64,000 nt of DNA from Jiangella asiatica (GTDB lineage: Bacteria; Actinomycetota; Actinomycetes; Jiangellales; Jiangellaceae), in NCBI RefSeq assembly GCF_004349065.1, contig NZ_SMKZ01000001.1:248001-312000 (forward strand). Reading direction: 5' to 3'. Under the pieces are notes generated by a model. It was not told the DNA's origin and searched no databases. It worked only from the letters and a program-made list of their open reading frames with translations. Of this stretch, positions 17,280 to 25,621 are shown in pieces. Within the stretch, counting starts at the first letter, position 1, and every line of letters starts with the position of its first letter. The translations under genes were made by a program, and so were the position numbers.

Positions 17280-19409
17280 ATGCCCGTAGCCACCGCCGTG
17301 CCCAATGCCCTTGCATCGCCTGCCGCTCCCGCGGCGACCTCGGTGTCCGGGGGCGGTCGTTCGACCGCGTCGGAAGGCCGGTTCCGCGGCGACATCCAAG
17401 GGCTGCGCGCCGTCGCCGTGCTGGGCGTGCTCGGCTTCCACGCCGGGGTGCCGTTCATGGCCGGCGGGTTCGTCGGCGTGGACGTGTTCTTCGTGATCTC
17501 CGGGTTCCTGATCACCGGGCTGATCCACCGCGAGGTCCTGCGGACGGGGCGGCTGAGTCTGGGACGGTTCTGGGCGCGGCGGGTGCGCCGGCTGCTCCCG
17601 GCCACCGCGGTGGTGCTGGGCGCGGTGGCGGTCATGACGATCATCGTGCTGCCGGTGACGCGCTGGGAGTCGGTCGCCTGGGACGTCGGAGCCAGCTCGC
17701 TCTACGTGGTCAACTGGCGCTTCGCCGACCAGTCGGTCAACTACCTGGTGGCCGACGATGCGCCGAGCCCGGTCCAGCACTTCTGGTCGCTGGCGGTCGA
17801 AGAGCAGTTCTACGTGCTCTGGCCGGTCCTGGTGCTGGTCCTGGTCTGGTTGCACCGGCGCTACCGGTTGCGGCTGACCGTGGTGCTGCTCGCCGGCATC
17901 GCGGCGATCGGCCTGCCGTCGCTGCTGTGGTCGGTGCACCTGACCGACGCCAACCCCGGCCAGGCGTACTTCGTCTCGACGACACGGCTGTGGGAGCTGG
18001 CGGTCGGTGCGGCGCTGGCGATCGTGGTGCATCGGTTGGAGCGGATGCCGGCGGCGTTGGCGCACCTGCTCGGCGCGCTGGGCCTGGCGGCGATCGTCCT
18101 CGCCGCGGCCCGCTTCGACGAGTCCACCCCGTTCCCGGGGACGGCCGCGCTGCTCCCGACGCTCGGCGCCGCGGCCGTGATCGCGGCTGGGGCGGCCCGG
18201 CGGCGCACCCTGGCGGGGCTGGTCCTCGACACCGCCCCGATGCGCGACATCGGGACGCTGTCGTACTCCCTGTACCTGTGGCACTGGCCGCTGCTGGTGG
18301 CCGCCGCGGTGATGTGGGGCGGTGACGACGGCACGCTGCCGCTGATCACCTCCGTCATGGTGGTCGGGTTCGCTGCCGTCCCGGCCTGGCTGACGTACCG
18401 GATGGTCGAGGCGCCTATCCACCACGCTGGAATGTTCGCGCGGTTCCCGCGGCGGGCCGCCGCGCTCGGCGTGGCGTGCACCGTCGTCGGCGTGGCCGCG
18501 GCGCTCGTCGTCGCCTTCTGCGTGCCCCGGCCGACATATGCCGGGGACGTCGACGCCCGCGGCGCCGCGGTCTTGGACGATGACCCAGCCAGCGATCCCG
18601 ACGGCGAGCCGGTCGACTCCGTCGACGTCATGGTGCCGGACGTGCTCGCCGCACCCGACGACGTCGCGCAGCTGGACGGCCAGCCGTGCATCAGCGACGT
18701 CAAGGGCACCGACCTGGAGACGTGCACGTACGGTCCCGAGGACGCCGAGGTCACGATCGCCGTCGTGGGCGACTCGAAGATGCACCAGTGGCTGAACGCG
18801 ATCGAGCTGATCGCCGAGGCACGCGACTGGCGCATCGTCACCTACCTGAAGAGCGCATGCCCGATGAGCACCCTCGAGATCGGGTTGGACGGCCAGCCCA
18901 ACGCGTGGTGCAGCGAGTACAACGACGCGCGGATCGCGGAGCTGATGGGCGACGAGTCCGTCGACTACGTGCTGACCTCGCAGGTGTCCGGGTACGCGTT
19001 CGGCGACGCCCCGCGCGACGAGCGGCGGGACATGATGGCCGCCGACCTCCAGCGCATCTGGGCGGACCTGGAGGACGCCGGCCGCGACGTCATCGTCATG
19101 ATCGACAATCCGAACCCGGAGGGCGACGTCATGGAGTGCGTCGCGGCCAACGAGGACAGCCTGACCGAGTGCGTCTTCTCCCGGGAGACAGGCGACCAGG
19201 CCGGCGGCTCACCGCCGCAGCTGGCCGCGCTCGCCGAGTCCGACGGCGTCGGATCGGTCGATCTGCGCGATTACATCTGCCCTGGTGACGAATGCCCGCC
19301 GGTCATCGGCGAGACGCTTGTCTACCGGCGCGGGTCGCACCTGACGGCGAGTTACGTCGAGTCCTTGACACCGCGTTTGGACGACGCTCTGACGGCGGCG
19401 ATGGACTGA
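17280..19409 (+). CDS. AT3-SGNH membrane O-acyltransferase
   Basis: This 709-residue paralogue of the protein at 10130-12232 has the same order: a short Ala/Pro/Ser-rich N-terminal tail, an AT3 membrane domain (GDIQGLRAVAVLGVLGFHAG, GGFVGVDVFFVISGFLIT, HFWSLAVEEQFYVLWP, LSYSLYLWHWPLL) and a periplasm-side SGNH domain from about residue 430. SGNH block I is VVGDSK, as in the paralogue, and the last block reads RRGSHLT, so the usual catalytic aspartate of DxxH is arginine here. The role is O-acylation of a surface glycan. No strong ribosome-binding site is seen before the ATG at 17280, which lies 39 bases after the channel gene. Confidence 0.88.
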   Translation: MPVATAVPNALASPAAPAATSVSGGGRSTASEGRFRGDIQGLRAVAVLGVLGFHAGVPFMAGGFVGVDVFFVISGFLITGLIHREVLRTGRLSLGRFWARRVRRLLPATAVVLGAVAVMTIIVLPVTRWESVAWDVGASSLYVVNWRFADQSVNYLVADDAPSPVQHFWSLAVEEQFYVLWPVLVLVLVWLHRRYRLRLTVVLLAGIAAIGLPSLLWSVHLTDANPGQAYFVSTTRLWELAVGAALAIVVHRLERMPAALAHLLGALGLAAIVLAAARFDESTPFPGTAALLPTLGAAAVIAAGAARRRTLAGLVLDTAPMRDIGTLSYSLYLWHWPLLVAAAVMWGGDDGTLPLITSVMVVGFAAVPAWLTYRMVEAPIHHAGMFARFPRRAAALGVACTVVGVAAALVVAFCVPRPTYAGDVDARGAAVLDDDPASDPDGEPVDSVDVMVPDVLAAPDDVAQLDGQPCISDVKGTDLETCTYGPEDAEVTIAVVGDSKMHQWLNAIELIAEARDWRIVTYLKSACPMSTLEIGLDGQPNAWCSEYNDARIAELMGDESVDYVLTSQVSGYAFGDAPRDERRDMMAADLQRIWADLEDAGRDVIVMIDNPNPEGDVMECVAANEDSLTECVFSRETGDQAGGSPPQLAALAESDGVGSVDLRDYICPGDECPPVIGETLVYRRGSHLTASYVESLTPRLDDALTAAMD

Positions 19410-19527
19410 CATGACCGAGAGTTTGCGCACTGGTCGCGGAACGGCGACCATAGTGACGCGGCATGTGAATGCTCCGCTAGAGTCCTCCCTGCTGGGGGCT
19501 CGTCGGCCACTTAGGGCACACCGACAA

Positions 19528-19563
19528 CCGCGGCCCACTCGTGTGGAGCGAGAGGGGCCGCGG
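19528..19563 (+). promoter_or_regulatory. Leader hairpin before paralogue 1
   Basis: A stable stem-loop lies 36 bases before the start codon. CCGCGGCCC (19528-19536) pairs with GGGCCGCGG (19555-19563), and an inner CTCG/CGAG helix closes the loop TGTGGAG. The same two-helix layout and nearly the same loop occur before paralogue 2. It may be a cis-acting RNA element in the 5' leader; promoter position is not established. Confidence 0.5.
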
Positions 19564-19599
19564 AGCGGGCTCCGCCATAGGTGACGACGAAGGAGCGAC

Positions 19600-21513
19600 A
19601 TGTATCCAGACGAAGGCGGTGGCGGTGAGTACACGTCCATCGACGTGGACGCGCTGGGTAGCGCGGTCGAGGACCTGGACGCCACGCTGACGGGTCTGAA
19701 GGACCACATCACCGGCCTGGAGAGCGACTTCGACTACTTCGGTGTCGACAAGTCCAACTTCAACAAGCTCATGGAGGCCAAGTCCGACCTCGAGAGCATC
19801 ATGCCGGACATGCGTCGCCGGCACAGCCTCGCGGTGCAGCTGCTGGCCGAGCAGCAGAGCAACGGCTGGGCCGGCGACGGCGTTCTCAGCGTCCAGGGGA
19901 CGGACATCCTCAACGACGACTTCGACTCGATCACGGATGCCCGGAACGCCGGCAGCGAGCTGGCCGAGCAGGTCAACAACGGCGAGGGCGAGATCCCTCC
20001 GGAGGTCTACGAGCAGCTCGAGCAGTACGGTCACGACCCCGACTTCGCCGAGGCGTTCATCAACGGGCTGTCGCCGGAGTCCCGTGGTTTGCTGATGATG
20101 GATGCGGACATCCAGGCCGAGGGCGGCGGTGGTGAGGACCCCAACGAAGGGCCGCAGCTCGCCGTCGCCGAGGTCTTCGCCACGGCCAGCTTCCGCATCG
20201 ACTACGACACAGAGTTCTTCACCGAGATCACCCAGGCCCTGCAGGACATGGATCTTCCCGGCCCGAGCATCCGGACCATGGAGACGTTCCTGCCGCTCAC
20301 GAACCACGGCAGCTGGGACCACGAGTCGCTGGCGGCGGCGGCCGAGGCCGCCACGTCCGGCGACACGAACGTCACCGGCATGGTGAACGCGAATATGTGG
20401 TCGGACCTGTGGAACGGCCTGGCCCGCAACCCGCGGGCCAGCGCGGAGTTCATGGCCGAGAACCAAGACGCCGTCTGGGAAGGCGCGCAGTTCGGGCAGT
20501 ACGAGTCGCAGGAGGCGTTCGCGAACTTCATCGAGTCCGCCACCGTCGACGCCGGGCCGATCTACGCGCGGCTGCGGCTCTACGACGAGGACCTGCCGAA
20601 CCTGGCCGAGCAGAACGCCGCCTTCCTCATCGAGAAGGTGGGCTCGCTCGAGGAGCCGTTCCCGTTCAACGACCACCTGCGCACCACCTTCGTGAACATC
20701 ACCGAGGAGTACTGGGACGACCTCGCCTACAGCCTGACCCAGCCGGCCGGCGTCAGCGACAACCCGAACCGCGACGGCATCGAGGTCAGCGCGGATGCCT
20801 GGCAGGCGTTCGTCACCGAGGGCATGCGCAACCCCGAGGGCGCCGCTCGGCTGCACGAGATGATGAGCACCTGGTACCACGACCACATCGAGTCCAACGC
20901 GGGTGCGGAGAACGGCAACGAGCACTACTGGGACGACATGATGGCGCCGAACATGGCCGGCATGTTCTCCCAGTCGTGGGAGACCGTCCTCGCCGAGATC
21001 GAGGCAGACGAGGCGGCCCGCGAGGAGTTCATCACCTCGCTGGTCGATGCCGGCTTCCAGCTCATCCCGCCGAACCCGCAGACCATCATCGACATGGGCA
21101 AGGAAGCGTTCATCGGCGCGCTGAAGGACACGATCACGTCGGCCATCGTCGGCGCGACGGCGGGCGAGGGCCCGCCGGACCTCGACTACAGCTTCTCCGG
21201 GTCGCACCACACGTGGGTGCACACGGCCGTCTCGGAGTTCAACGCTCTGCAGGGTGAGGACGGGTTCCCGACCTACAACGACGGCGACGTCACGTGGGAG
21301 GCCGATCCGCACTTCTACGAGGAGCTCTACGGTGGCGACTTCACCGACGGCGACCGCATCATCGAGCCCTACACCGATACGGGGGAGAAGAACCCGAACT
21401 TCCCGTGGGACGACCCCGACGCGTTGCACGCGTTCAACCAGTGGCTGCAGGACCCTGCCATGCAGGTCTACCTGGGTGAGAACAAGCCCGGCTTGTTCAC
21501 CACTCCGCGCTGA
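19600..21513 (+). CDS. DUF6571-like large acidic protein, tandem copy 1
   Basis: The 637-residue protein has no signal peptide or membrane segment. Residues 10-90 form a helical hairpin (DVDALGSAVEDLDATL, then a coiled region to MRRRHSLAVQLLAEQQ) resembling the WXG100/LXG-like start of DUF6571 proteins. A short GDGVLSV-type strand, a helix with GSELAEQVN, the HDPDFAEAFINGL segment and ARNPRASAEFMAE follow in the order expected for that family, which is of unknown function and found in Actinobacteria. The C-terminus, DPAMQVYLGENKPGLFTTPR, is conserved among all three copies. AAGGAG stands 4 bases before the ATG. The family assignment is from memory of the pattern. A role in type VII secretion or the envelope is inference only. 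Confidence 0.6.
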   Translation: MYPDEGGGGEYTSIDVDALGSAVEDLDATLTGLKDHITGLESDFDYFGVDKSNFNKLMEAKSDLESIMPDMRRRHSLAVQLLAEQQSNGWAGDGVLSVQGTDILNDDFDSITDARNAGSELAEQVNNGEGEIPPEVYEQLEQYGHDPDFAEAFINGLSPESRGLLMMDADIQAEGGGGEDPNEGPQLAVAEVFATASFRIDYDTEFFTEITQALQDMDLPGPSIRTMETFLPLTNHGSWDHESLAAAAEAATSGDTNVTGMVNANMWSDLWNGLARNPRASAEFMAENQDAVWEGAQFGQYESQEAFANFIESATVDAGPIYARLRLYDEDLPNLAEQNAAFLIEKVGSLEEPFPFNDHLRTTFVNITEEYWDDLAYSLTQPAGVSDNPNRDGIEVSADAWQAFVTEGMRNPEGAARLHEMMSTWYHDHIESNAGAENGNEHYWDDMMAPNMAGMFSQSWETVLAEIEADEAAREEFITSLVDAGFQLIPPNPQTIIDMGKEAFIGALKDTITSAIVGATAGEGPPDLDYSFSGSHHTWVHTAVSEFNALQGEDGFPTYNDGDVTWEADPHFYEELYGGDFTDGDRIIEPYTDTGEKNPNFPWDDPDALHAFNQWLQDPAMQVYLGENKPGLFTTPR

Positions 21514-21530
21514 TCCCGCCCGTAGGGATC
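21512..21530 (+). terminator. Small hairpin overlapping the stop of paralogue 1
   Basis: GATCCC (21512-21517) pairs with GGGATC (21525-21530), overlapping the TGA stop codon. A second short stem (CGGTGT/ACACCG) follows directly. There is no T-run, so it is at best a weak terminator or an RNA-stabilising 3' structure. Confidence 0.3.
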
Positions 21531-21553
21531 GGTGTCGGGCACACCGGCGACCG

Positions 21554-21584
21554 CGGGCCCGCTCGGGTGGAGCGAGTGGGTCCG
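21554..21584 (+). promoter_or_regulatory. Leader hairpin before paralogue 2
   Basis: GGGCCC (21555-21560) pairs with GGGTCC (21578-21583) with one G-U pair, and C21554 pairs with G21584. The inner GCTCG/CGAGT helix closes the loop GGTGGAG. Compared with the leader of copy 1, the A-A mismatch between helices becomes a G-U pair and the loop keeps GTGGAG, so the fold is better preserved than the flanking sequence. The ATG follows 25 bases later. Confidence 0.5.
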
Positions 21585-21609
21585 GGACAGGTGATGACGA
21601 AGGAGCGAC

Positions 21610-23532
21610 ATGTACCCGGACGACCAAGGCGGTGGCGGTGAGTACACGTCCATCGACGTGGACGCGCTCGGCAGTGCGGTCGAGGACCTCGACGCGACGC
21701 TGACCGGGCTGACCGATCACATCTCCGGCCTGGAGAGCGATTTCGACTACTTCGGTGTGGACAAGGCCAACTTCAACAACCTGATCGCGGCCAAGTCCGA
21801 CCTCGAGAGCATCATGCCGGACATGCGCCGCCGGCACAGTCTGGCCGTACAGCTGCTGGCCCAGCAGCAGAGCACCGGCTGGGCCGGCGACGGCGTCCTC
21901 CGCGTCCAGAGCACGGACATCCTCAACGACGACTTCGCGTCCATCTCCGACGCCCAGGACGCCGGGCGCGAACTGGCAGAGCAGGTCAACAACGCCGAGG
22001 GCGACATCCCGCCGGAGGTCTACGAGCAACTGGAGCAATACGGTCACGACCCCGACTTCGCCGAGGCGTTCGTGAACGGCCTCGACCCGGAGGCCGCTGG
22101 ACTCATGCTGGTCGAGGTCGACGAGCTGGCCAACGAGTACGGCGACGCGGCCGACGACGGGCCGCAGCTGGCGGTTGCCAACGTTTTCGCGACCGCCAGC
22201 TTCCGGATCGACTACGACGCGGAGTTCATCGGCGAGATGAACCAGGCCCTGCTCGACATGGGCGCCACGGAGGAGAGTATCCGACTGGTCGACCGGATCA
22301 GCGCGCTGACGCAGCACGGCAGCTGGGACCACGGGTCGCTGGCGGCGTTCGCCGACGCGGCGCTGCACGGCGACCACGACAGCGTCGGCACCGTCCACGA
22401 CTGGGCCGACATCTACGCCGGCCTGGCGCGCAATCCGCGGGCCAGCGCGGAGTACATGGCCGAGCACGAGGACGAGGTGTGGGAGCAGCTGCAGGTCCGG
22501 GGCCCCACGACGGATGACGAGGACTACCAGGCCGCGTTCGCCGCGTTCATCGAGTCCGCCACCGTCGACGCCGGGCCGATCTACGCGCGGCTCGGGCTCT
22601 ACGACGAGGATCTGCCGAACCTGGCCGAGCAGAACGCCGCGTTCCTCATCGGGCAGTTCGGCACGCTGGAGGAGCCGTTCCCGTTCTACGACACCTACCG
22701 GACCACGTTCGTGAACATCACCGAGGAGTACTGGGACGACCTCGTCTACAGCATGTCGCAGCCGGCTGGGGTGAGCGACAACCCGAACCGGGACGGCATC
22801 GAGGTCAGCGCGGATGCCTGGCAGGCGTTCGTCACCGAGGGCATGCGCAACCCCGAGGGTGCCGCTCGGCTGCACCAGATGGTGAGCAGCTGGTATCACG
22901 ACCACATCGAGGGCGCCGCCGGCTCCGAGAACGGCTTGGAGCACTACTGGGACGACATGATGGCGCTGAACATGGCCGGAATGTTCTCTCAGTCGTGGGA
23001 GACCGTCCTCGCCGAGATCGAGGCAGACGAGGCGGCCAGGGCGGCATTCGTCCAGTCTCTCGTCGACGCCGGCTTCCAGCTCATCCCGCCGAACCCGCAG
23101 ACCATCATCGACATGGCCAAGGACGAGTTCATCGGCGCGCTCAAGGACACGATCACGTCGGCGATCGTCGGCGCGACGGCGGGTGAAGGACCGCCCGATC
23201 TCGACTACAGCTTCTCCGGGTCGCACCACACGTGGGTGCACACGGCCGTCTCGGAGTTCAACGCTCTGCAGGGTGAGGACGGGTTCCCGACCTACAACGA
23301 CGGCGACGTCACGTGGGAGGCCGACCCGCACTTCTACGAGGAGCTCTACGGCGGCGACTTCACCGACGGCGACCGCATCATCGAACCCTACGACGAATAC
23401 GGGAACGAGAACCCCGACTTCCCGTGGGACGACCCCGACGCCCTGCACGCGTTCAACCAGTGGCTGCAGGACCCTGCCATGCAGGTCTACCTGGGTGAGA
23501 ACAAGCCCGGCTTGTTCACCACTCCGCGCTGA
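21610..23532 (+). CDS. DUF6571-like large acidic protein, tandem copy 2
   Basis: This 640-residue paralogue of copy 1 aligns along its whole length, including the N-terminal YTSIDVDALGSAVEDLDATL, HDPDFAEAFVNGL, ARNPRASAEYMAE, and the shared C-terminus. Its last third is almost identical to copy 1 at the DNA level (for example 23200-23390 against 21181-21370), which points to recent duplication or gene conversion. The middle region, about residues 165-290, is the most divergent and carries an inserted VDELANEYGDAADDG segment shared with copy 3 but not copy 1. AAGGAG lies 4 bases before the ATG. It is probably in one transcript with copy 1 (96-base gap). Confidence 0.6.
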   Translation: MYPDDQGGGGEYTSIDVDALGSAVEDLDATLTGLTDHISGLESDFDYFGVDKANFNNLIAAKSDLESIMPDMRRRHSLAVQLLAQQQSTGWAGDGVLRVQSTDILNDDFASISDAQDAGRELAEQVNNAEGDIPPEVYEQLEQYGHDPDFAEAFVNGLDPEAAGLMLVEVDELANEYGDAADDGPQLAVANVFATASFRIDYDAEFIGEMNQALLDMGATEESIRLVDRISALTQHGSWDHGSLAAFADAALHGDHDSVGTVHDWADIYAGLARNPRASAEYMAEHEDEVWEQLQVRGPTTDDEDYQAAFAAFIESATVDAGPIYARLGLYDEDLPNLAEQNAAFLIGQFGTLEEPFPFYDTYRTTFVNITEEYWDDLVYSMSQPAGVSDNPNRDGIEVSADAWQAFVTEGMRNPEGAARLHQMVSSWYHDHIEGAAGSENGLEHYWDDMMALNMAGMFSQSWETVLAEIEADEAARAAFVQSLVDAGFQLIPPNPQTIIDMAKDEFIGALKDTITSAIVGATAGEGPPDLDYSFSGSHHTWVHTAVSEFNALQGEDGFPTYNDGDVTWEADPHFYEELYGGDFTDGDRIIEPYDEYGNENPDFPWDDPDALHAFNQWLQDPAMQVYLGENKPGLFTTPR

Positions 23533-23550
23533 TCCCGGCCCACCGGGGTC
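23531..23550 (+). terminator. Hairpin at the stop of paralogue 2
   Basis: GATCCCGG (23531-23538) pairs with CCGGGGTC (23543-23550) across a CCCA loop, with one T-G pair, and overlaps the TGA. No T-run follows. It may stop or slow transcription before copy 3, which has its own distinct leader. Confidence 0.35.
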
Positions 23551-23607
23551 GATGTCGATCATGTCGGGGACCATGGCTCACGCCTCGAAAAGGGGTGAGC
23601 TACGGTT

Positions 23608-23642
23608 CTTGGTTATCGGATATGTCATAGCTGATAACCAAG
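23608..23642. promoter_or_regulatory. AT-rich palindrome overlapping the ribosome-binding site of paralogue 3
   Basis: CTTGGTTATC (23608-23617) is perfectly repeated in inverted form as GATAACCAAG (23633-23642), with a smaller TATG-T-CATA palindrome at the centre. The right arm runs into the AAGGAG at 23640-23645. The block is far more AT-rich than its surroundings. It has the size and symmetry of a repressor operator, or of an RNA hairpin that hides the ribosome-binding site. Its regulator is not evident. Confidence 0.55.
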
Positions 23643-23649
23643 GAGTGGA

Positions 23650-25560
23650 ATGAACAACCTCAACCCGGATGCGGGGGCGGAGTACACGTCCATCGACGTG
23701 GACGCGCTGGGTAGTGCGGTCGATGATCTCGACGCCACCCTGACGGGGCTCAAGGATCACATCTCGGGCCTGGAGAATGATTTCGACTATTTCGGTGTGG
23801 ACAAGTCGAACTTCAACAAGCTCATGGAGGCCAAGTCCGACCTCGAGGGCATCATGCCGGACATGCGCCGGCGGCACAGCCTGGCCGTACAGCTGCTGGC
23901 CGAGCACCAGACCAACGGGCTGTCAGGCGACGGGGTGCTCAGCATCCAGGGCACGGACATCCTCAACGACGACTTCGACTCGATCTCCGACGCCCAGGAG
24001 GCCGGTCGCGAGCTGGCCGAGCAGTTCAACAACGCCGACGACGAGATCCCGCCGGAGTTCTATGAGCAGCTCGAGCAGTACGGTCACGATCCCGACTTCG
24101 CCGAGGCGTTCGTCAACGGCTTGACGCCGGCCTCCCGCGGCATGCTCCTGATCGAGGTGGACGACCAAGCGAACGAGTACGGCGACGAAGCGGACGACGG
24201 GCCGCAGCTTGCCGTCGCGAACGTCTTCGCCACCGCGAGCTTCCGCATCGACTACGACGCGGAGTTCATCAGCGAGATGAACGAAGCGCTGCTCGAGAAC
24301 GGAACGGATGAAGGGATCCGGCTGGTCGACCGCATGAGCGCGCTCATGCAGCACGGCAGCTGGGACCACGGCTCGCTGACGGCCTTCGCCGAGGCGGCCC
24401 TGTACGGCGACCACGACACCGTCGGTGTCGTCGACAACTGGGCCGACATCTACGCCGGCCTCGCGCGCAATCCGCGGGCCAGCGCGGAGTTCATGGCCGA
24501 GCACCGCGACCAGGTGTGGGAGCAGATGCGGGTCGTCGGCTCGGAGAGCAGCCAGGATGAGTACCGCGCCGCCTACGCGGCGTTCGTCCAGTCCGCCACC
24601 ATCGATGCGCGAAGCATCTACGCGCGACTCGGACTGTACGACGACAGTCAGGTCAACCTGGCCGAGCAGAACGCCGCCTTCATCATCGAGAAGGTCGGCA
24701 CACTCGAGGAACCGTTCCCGTTCAGCGACCAGATGCGCACCACGTTCGTGAACATCACCGAGGAGTATTGGGACGACCTCGTCTACAGCATGTCGCAGCC
24801 TGCCGGGGTCAGCGACAACCCGAACCGGGCCGGCATCGAGATCGACCGCGACGCCTGGCACAACTTCGTCACCGAGGGCATGCGTGACCCTGACGGTGCC
24901 GCGCGGCTGCATCAGCTGATGAGCACCTGGTACCACGACCACATCGAGTCAAACGCCGGCGCGGAGAACGGCAACGAGCACTACTGGGACGACATGATGG
25001 CGCAGAACCTCGTCGGGATGTTCTCGTCCTCCTGGGAGACGGTCCTGGGCGAGATCGAGGCGGACGAGGCGGCCCGCGAGGAGTTCGTCGGGTCCCTCGT
25101 CGATGCCGGTTTCAACCTGATCCCGCCGGACCGCCAGGCCATCATCGACATGGCCACGACCCCGTTCATCGACGCGCTCAAGAACACGATCACGTCGGCG
25201 ATCGTCGGCGGTGGCGAGAACCCGCCCGAGTTCGACTACAGCTTCGCCGGGGCGCACCACACCTGGGTGCACACGGCGGTGTCGGAGTACAACGCGGTCC
25301 AGGACGAGGGGTTCCCCACCTACGACGACGGCATGGTCACGTGGGAGGCCGATCCGCACTTCTACGAGGAGCTCTACGGCGGCGACTTCACCAACGGCGA
25401 CCGCATCATCGAGCCGTACGACGAGCTGGGCAACGAGAACCCGGACTTCCCGTGGGACGACCCCGACGCGTTGCACGCGTTCAACCAGTGGTTGCAGGAC
25501 CCCGCCATGCAGGTCTACCTGGGTGAGAACAACCACGGGAGCTTCACCACACCGCGCTGA
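23650..25560 (+). CDS. DUF6571-like large acidic protein, tandem copy 3
   Basis: This 636-residue paralogue of the two preceding proteins starts MNNLNPDAGAEYTSIDVDALG. It keeps every conserved block (HDPDFAEAFVNGL, ARNPRASAEFMAEH, NITEEYWDDLVYSMSQPAGVSDNPNR, DPAMQVYLGENN) but is more diverged from copies 1 and 2 than they are from each other, most clearly between residues about 200 and 400 and in the C-terminal ENPPEFDYSFAG segment. No signal peptide or membrane segment is seen. The 5' leader differs from the other copies: it holds an AT-rich palindrome instead of the GC-rich hairpin, so copy 3 may be regulated separately. Function unknown. Confidence 0.6.
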   Translation: MNNLNPDAGAEYTSIDVDALGSAVDDLDATLTGLKDHISGLENDFDYFGVDKSNFNKLMEAKSDLEGIMPDMRRRHSLAVQLLAEHQTNGLSGDGVLSIQGTDILNDDFDSISDAQEAGRELAEQFNNADDEIPPEFYEQLEQYGHDPDFAEAFVNGLTPASRGMLLIEVDDQANEYGDEADDGPQLAVANVFATASFRIDYDAEFISEMNEALLENGTDEGIRLVDRMSALMQHGSWDHGSLTAFAEAALYGDHDTVGVVDNWADIYAGLARNPRASAEFMAEHRDQVWEQMRVVGSESSQDEYRAAYAAFVQSATIDARSIYARLGLYDDSQVNLAEQNAAFIIEKVGTLEEPFPFSDQMRTTFVNITEEYWDDLVYSMSQPAGVSDNPNRAGIEIDRDAWHNFVTEGMRDPDGAARLHQLMSTWYHDHIESNAGAENGNEHYWDDMMAQNLVGMFSSSWETVLGEIEADEAAREEFVGSLVDAGFNLIPPDRQAIIDMATTPFIDALKNTITSAIVGGGENPPEFDYSFAGAHHTWVHTAVSEYNAVQDEGFPTYDDGMVTWEADPHFYEELYGGDFTNGDRIIEPYDELGNENPDFPWDDPDALHAFNQWLQDPAMQVYLGENNHGSFTTPR

Positions 25561-25573
25561 TCCCCCGCCGGTC

Positions 25574-25600
25574 GGGGCCGGCGTCGATCACGCCGGCCCC
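25574..25600. terminator. Strong bidirectional hairpin between convergent genes
   Basis: GGGGCCGGCGT (25574-25584) and ACGCCGGCCCC (25590-25600) form a perfect 11-bp stem with loop CGATC. It lies between the end of paralogue 3 and the end of the leftward lipoprotein gene and probably terminates both transcripts, although no T-run follows. Confidence 0.6.
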
Positions 25601-25621
25601 GGCATTACCTCGGTGGCGATC

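Noticed and set aside
16356-18785. Long minus-strand frame across the channel and acyltransferase genes
   Set aside because: Composition is that of an antisense shadow (Arg, His, Gln, Asp-rich) and the plus strand carries clear MIP and AT3 motifs.
19477-23574. Very long open frame on the minus strand opposite the first two paralogues
   Set aside because: It mirrors the codon bias of the plus-strand genes. Its protein is repetitive in Val, Leu and Arg with no domain, whereas the plus strand has ribosome-binding sites and conserved motifs.
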